A stretch of DNA of 8,353 nt from an uncultured Bacillota bacterium. Lineage in GTDB: Bacteria > Bacillota_I > Bacilli_A > RFN20 > CAG-826. Positions 5,912 through 8,353 of this stretch are shown piece by piece. Every line of letters starts with the position of its first letter. Position 1 is the first letter of the stretch. Location of the stretch: contig CASFWS010000038.1 in NCBI GenBank assembly GCA_949298295.1, positions 1-8,353 on the forward strand, given 5' to 3'. The notes below the pieces were generated by a model. It was given only the letters and a program-made list of their open reading frames with translations, made no database searches and was not told the origin of the DNA. The translations under genes and the position numbers were made by a program.

Positions 5912-7802
5912 AGGTCTCTTCCTCCCGCCGCAGCGTCTTGTTCCGGTCGTAGCGCCCCCAAAGCTCGATGAGGGGCAAAAGGGAGCCGGCGAGGAGGAAA
6001 ACGGCCGAAAGGGCAAAGCCGTAGGAAAGATTGGCCGTCGCCTCGCTCCCGACGAGGTAAGCCGCGCCGAGGGAACTCGTCCCGGCGAAGAAAAGGATGG
6101 CCGTGACGATTCCGATAACGAAATCGGCATAAAGAAGGAGGCTATCCACCCCGAAGTAGCTAGGCGTGCCCTTGGCTTGCCCCAAAGAGAGGCGGTCGGC
6201 CTTCAAGCGGAAGGAGAAGACCCCCTTCCGGTAAAGGAGGGAAAAGGCGAAGGCCACGGCCGAGACGAGCCAGCAGACGAGAAGGAAGACGAAGGCGGCT
6301 AGATAAGCCGGGGCCATCCCGCCGAAGATGATTTGATAGCCCCCGTAAACGACGATTTCCGAACCGTCGACGACGTTGAGGGAAGGGAGGGCCAAAAGGG
6401 CAAAGGGCAGGCTTGCGAAGACGAGGGAGGAGATAGCGTAAGGAAGCGTCCCTTCTTTCTTCGCCGAGGCGTCGTGGAGATGGAGGTAAAGGACGATGGC
6501 AGCCCCGATGAGGATATAGGCCATCGAATTGACGACGCTCCAGGCGCCGTCGGTTCCCATGTTGAAGGAAGAGTCGCGCATCGGTTCCATGACCATCCGG
6601 ACAAGGCCGTACCAGATGAAGTAGGCCCCGCCGAGGTCGCCCCCGGAGAGCTTCTTCTTGAAGAGGGCGGGGAGCCCCTTGGCGATAAGGAAATAGCCGA
6701 TAAGGTTCATGACCCCCTCGATGAGGAACAGCGGGACGTAAATCTGGCCAACCGGCAAAGGGGTGCCGGCATTGGAAATATGCATTTGCTCGAGAAGCCA
6801 GTTGGGCAAGAAGCTCCAGCCCTCAACGCTTACCGCCTGGCCGTAGACCTCGCAGTTGAAGAAGTTTCCCCACCGCCCGATGAACTGGGCGAGGAGAATC
6901 GTCGGGACGATGATGTCGACCGCCCAGCGCGGATCGACGTATTTCCGGCGGAAGCGGAGGAAAAGGAAGCCGACGATGATGCCGGCCGCCGCCCCGCCGA
7001 GGATCGTAAGGCCCCCGTTCCAAATCTCGAAAACGCTATACCAGGGCCGGCCGGCGAACTCGCGGTTCCAGTTCCCAACCACGTACCAAATCCGCCCGCC
7101 GATAATGCCGGCCGGGAAGGCGACGAGGACGAGGGTGTCGATGATGCCGTGCTTGTGGTAGCGCTTATAGAGGGCGTGGTCGCAGATGATGTAGCAAAGG
7201 GCGACGCCGAGCAGGTAGCAAAGGGCATACCACGTGATGTGGAGGCCACCGCTATGCCTTTCCCCGGCCCTTAGCCAGTAGACCCCTTCCTCCCCGAAGC
7301 CGATGCCGGAAATGAGCGGGTAGGTCACAAAGGGGCCAAGCCCTGAGGTCCCAAGGACAAAGGAAAGGATGGCGACCGGAATCGAGCAATAAAGGAACAC
7401 GTTGACGAATTTCTTCGTCGCCGGATCCATCTTTTCCTTCTTGAGGCGGATCGAAATCAAACCGACGAGAGAGGTCGCCGAGAAGCCGAAGACGAAGGCC
7501 CCGATGAGGGCGCTTGCCATATAGAGGGGATAGTTGATGGCCTCCCCGGCGAAGACGCTTTCCGAAGGGTAGACTTCCATCGAAGCCCAATCCGGGTTGG
7601 CCAGGAAGAAGGTCAGGGCGAAAAGAAGGAAGCCCGCACCGAGGATCCCAGCCCCCGCGAGCGAGAGATAGAGGGGCTTTTTGCGGTAGGAAATGACGGC
7701 TTCGGCCTTGTTGAAGGCCGCGATTCGCGAATAGAACAGATAGCCGCCGCCGATAACCAGGAGGGCGCCGGCAACCAAAGTAACAATCGATTCCGTGTTC
7801 AT
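5895..7802 (-). CDS. lgt: Prolipoprotein diacylglyceryl transferase with extra N- and C-terminal membrane domains
   Basis: Lgt moves diacylglycerol from phosphatidylglycerol to the lipobox Cys of prolipoproteins at the cytoplasmic membrane. The core occupies about residues 160-445. It includes the ITWYALCYLLG helix (Tyr192, like E. coli Y26), GIIGGRIWYV, WNGGLTILGG (261-270), the full signature GRWGNFFNCEVYG (309-321, with Arg310, Asn313, Glu318 and Gly321 matching R143, N146, E151 and G154), and YGLVRMVMEPMR (398-409, matching Y235, R239 and E243). The conserved His of the WxGGxxxHGG motif (E. coli H103) is Leu268. The whole protein has 635 residues against about 270 normally. Residues 1-155 add about four hydrophobic helices (near 4-24, 44-67, 96-117, 133-156), and 450-635 add about four more (454-475, 498-522, 555-577, 593-613) before a charged tail. 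I recognise neither extension. The ATG lies 15 nt after the uvrA stop with no visible Shine-Dalgarno. The stop is TGA. Confidence 0.92.
   Translation of the reverse strand: MNTESIVTLVAGALLVIGGGYLFYSRIAAFNKAEAVISYRKKPLYLSLAGAGILGAGFLLFALTFFLANPDWASMEVYPSESVFAGEAINYPLYMASALIGAFVFGFSATSLVGLISIRLKKEKMDPATKKFVNVFLYCSIPVAILSFVLGTSGLGPFVTYPLISGIGFGEEGVYWLRAGERHSGGLHITWYALCYLLGVALCYIICDHALYKRYHKHGIIDTLVLVAFPAGIIGGRIWYVVGNWNREFAGRPWYSVFEIWNGGLTILGGAAAGIIVGFLFLRFRRKYVDPRWAVDIIVPTILLAQFIGRWGNFFNCEVYGQAVSVEGWSFLPNWLLEQMHISNAGTPLPVGQIYVPLFLIEGVMNLIGYFLIAKGLPALFKKKLSGGDLGGAYFIWYGLVRMVMEPMRDSSFNMGTDGAWSVVNSMAYILIGAAIVLYLHLHDASAKKEGTLPYAISSLVFASLPFALLALPSLNVVDGSEIVVYGGYQIIFGGMAPAYLAAFVFLLVCWLVSAVAFAFSLLYRKGVFSFRLKADRLSLGQAKGTPSYFGVDSLLLYADFVIGIVTAILFFAGTSSLGAAYLVGSEATANLSYGFALSAVFLLAGSLLPLIELWGRYDRNKTLRREEETSVQAL
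5909..5926 (-). promoter_or_regulatory. Ribosome binding site and CTG initiation codon of the HAD gene
   Basis: GGGAGG (5926-5921), a 9-nt spacer, then CTG (5911-5909) in the HAD frame. This is the only initiation-like signal near the start of the conserved domain, and it lies within the last codons of lgt, as for the other coupled starts in this operon. CTG starts are rare in bacteria, so this needs experimental support. Confidence 0.5.
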
Positions 7803-7817
7803 ATCGTAGGTAGTCTA

Positions 7818-8353
7818 CTAGGAGAGTTGGCCTTTTGCCACCGCCTCGGCCAAAACTTTCCTGAGGTAACGCCCGGTATAGCTTTCCTCGACCTTGCTGA
7901 CCTCTTCCGGCGTTCCCTTGGCGACAAGATAGCCCCCCTTGTCGCCGCCTTCCGGCCCGAGGTCGATGATGTAGTCGGCAACTTTGATAATGTCGAGGTT
8001 ATGCTCGATGACGATGACCGTATCGCCGTGGTCGACGATGGCGTTCAAGACGGCGACGAGGCGCTTCACGTCGTCGTTATGGAGGCCGGTCGAGGGCTCG
8101 TCGAGGATGTAGACGCTCCGCCCGGTCGGGCGCTTTTGCAGCTCGCTGGCCAGCTTGACCCGCTGAGCCTCCCCGCCCGAAAGGGTCGTCGCCGGTTGCC
8201 CGAGTTTCACGTAGCCGAGCCCGACATCGACGAGGGTCTGGATCTTCCGGGCGATTTGGGGCCGGGCGCCGAAGAAGGAAGCGGCTTCCTCGATGCGCAT
8301 ATCGAGGACGTCATAGATGGATTTGCCCTTGTAAAGGCAGCGGAGGGTCTCCT
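7818..8353 (-). CDS. uvrA: UvrABC excinuclease subunit A, C-terminal part only
   Basis: UvrA is the damage-recognising ATPase of nucleotide excision repair, working as a dimer with UvrB. Only the last 178 residues are in the window; the gene continues past 8353. Visible are ETLRCLYKGKSIYDVLDM (the stretch after the last zinc region), then the second ABC ATPase signature LSGGEAQRVKLASELQKR, the Walker B region VYILDEPSTGLH, and the His-switch region TVIVIEHNLDIIK. The C-terminus GTPEEVSKVEESYTGRYL is typical of the family. The gene ends in tandem TAG stops, and lgt follows after 15 nt, suggesting co-transcription. There is no sign of disruption in the part seen. Confidence 0.97.
   Translation of the reverse strand, partial: ETLRCLYKGKSIYDVLDMRIEEAASFFGARPQIARKIQTLVDVGLGYVKLGQPATTLSGGEAQRVKLASELQKRPTGRSVYILDEPSTGLHNDDVKRLVAVLNAIVDHGDTVIVIEHNLDIIKVADYIIDLGPEGGDKGGYLVAKGTPEEVSKVEESYTGRYLRKVLAEAVAKGQLS

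Noticed and set aside
5895..6130. Upstream ATG at 6130 giving the HAD protein a 73-residue N-terminal extension
   Set aside because: The extra sequence is Ser/Pro/Arg-rich, lies wholly inside lgt in another frame, and PpaX-type proteins start only a few residues before the DxDGT motif.
6333..7274. Plus-strand open frame of 313 codons
   Set aside because: It is the antisense shadow of the lgt core; the composition (Asp, Glu, Pro, Gly) is that of the complement of membrane-protein codons, with no recognisable domain.
2394..7897. Possible mycoplasma-type code with TGA as Trp
   Set aside because: TGA ends lgt, the HAD gene, rapZ and the XRE gene at the expected family lengths, and tryptophans are encoded by TGG.

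Overview
The window is a densely packed block of nine genes, all transcribed from the minus strand, with two partial genes at the edges. Reading in the direction of transcription (high to low coordinates) the order is: uvrA (C-terminal end only), a greatly enlarged lgt, a HAD-family phosphatase like ppaX, a trxB-like flavoprotein, rapZ, whiA, a small XRE-type regulator, gap, and pgk (its C-terminal end is cut off at base 1). The gene set and order (uvrA, lgt, ppaX, trxB, rapZ, whiA, then gap-pgk) match the corresponding stretch of low-GC Gram-positive genomes such as Bacillus and Lactobacillus. The host is therefore most likely a member of Bacillota, class Bacilli in the broad sense. The DNA is GC-rich for that group. 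The Pgk sequence resembles the Lactobacillales/Erysipelotrichia type. I suspect an uncultured Bacilli lineage, but cannot place it further. TGA ends lgt, the HAD gene, rapZ and the XRE gene, and all tryptophans I read are TGG, so the standard bacterial code is in use and not the mycoplasma code.

Bases 8353-2394 look like one long transcription unit. Genes from lgt to the XRE regulator all overlap (lgt/HAD, HAD/trxB, trxB/rapZ, rapZ/whiA, whiA/XRE), and every overlapping start has a Shine-Dalgarno sequence inside the preceding gene. This suggests translational coupling. The products serve envelope and housekeeping functions: nucleotide excision repair (UvrA), lipoprotein lipidation (Lgt), phosphate-ester or pyrophosphate hydrolysis (HAD protein), disulfide/redox homeostasis (TrxB-like), nucleotide-dependent RNA/envelope regulation (RapZ) and cell division or DNA-binding regulation (WhiA).

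Bases 2393-2240 are the only sizeable intergenic region. It holds a consensus-like promoter for gap and, upstream of it, two inverted copies of a roughly 10-bp element about three helical turns apart. It also contains a compact hairpin that would compete with pairing of those copies. gap ends in a textbook intrinsic terminator with a UUCG loop, and pgk restarts from its own extended -10 promoter, so the two glycolytic genes appear separately transcribed.

I see no mobile element, CRISPR array, tRNA, rRNA or clearly novel multi-gene system. The points that stand out are: lgt more than twice the usual length with a conserved His replaced; a HAD gene with no ATG/GTG/TTG start and a well-placed CTG; a TrxB homologue that keeps its CxxC but has lost the NADPH-phosphate motif; absence of yvcK between rapZ and whiA; a small XRE gene where clpP/cggR would be expected; and an unusual Phe in the nucleotide-binding loop of Pgk.
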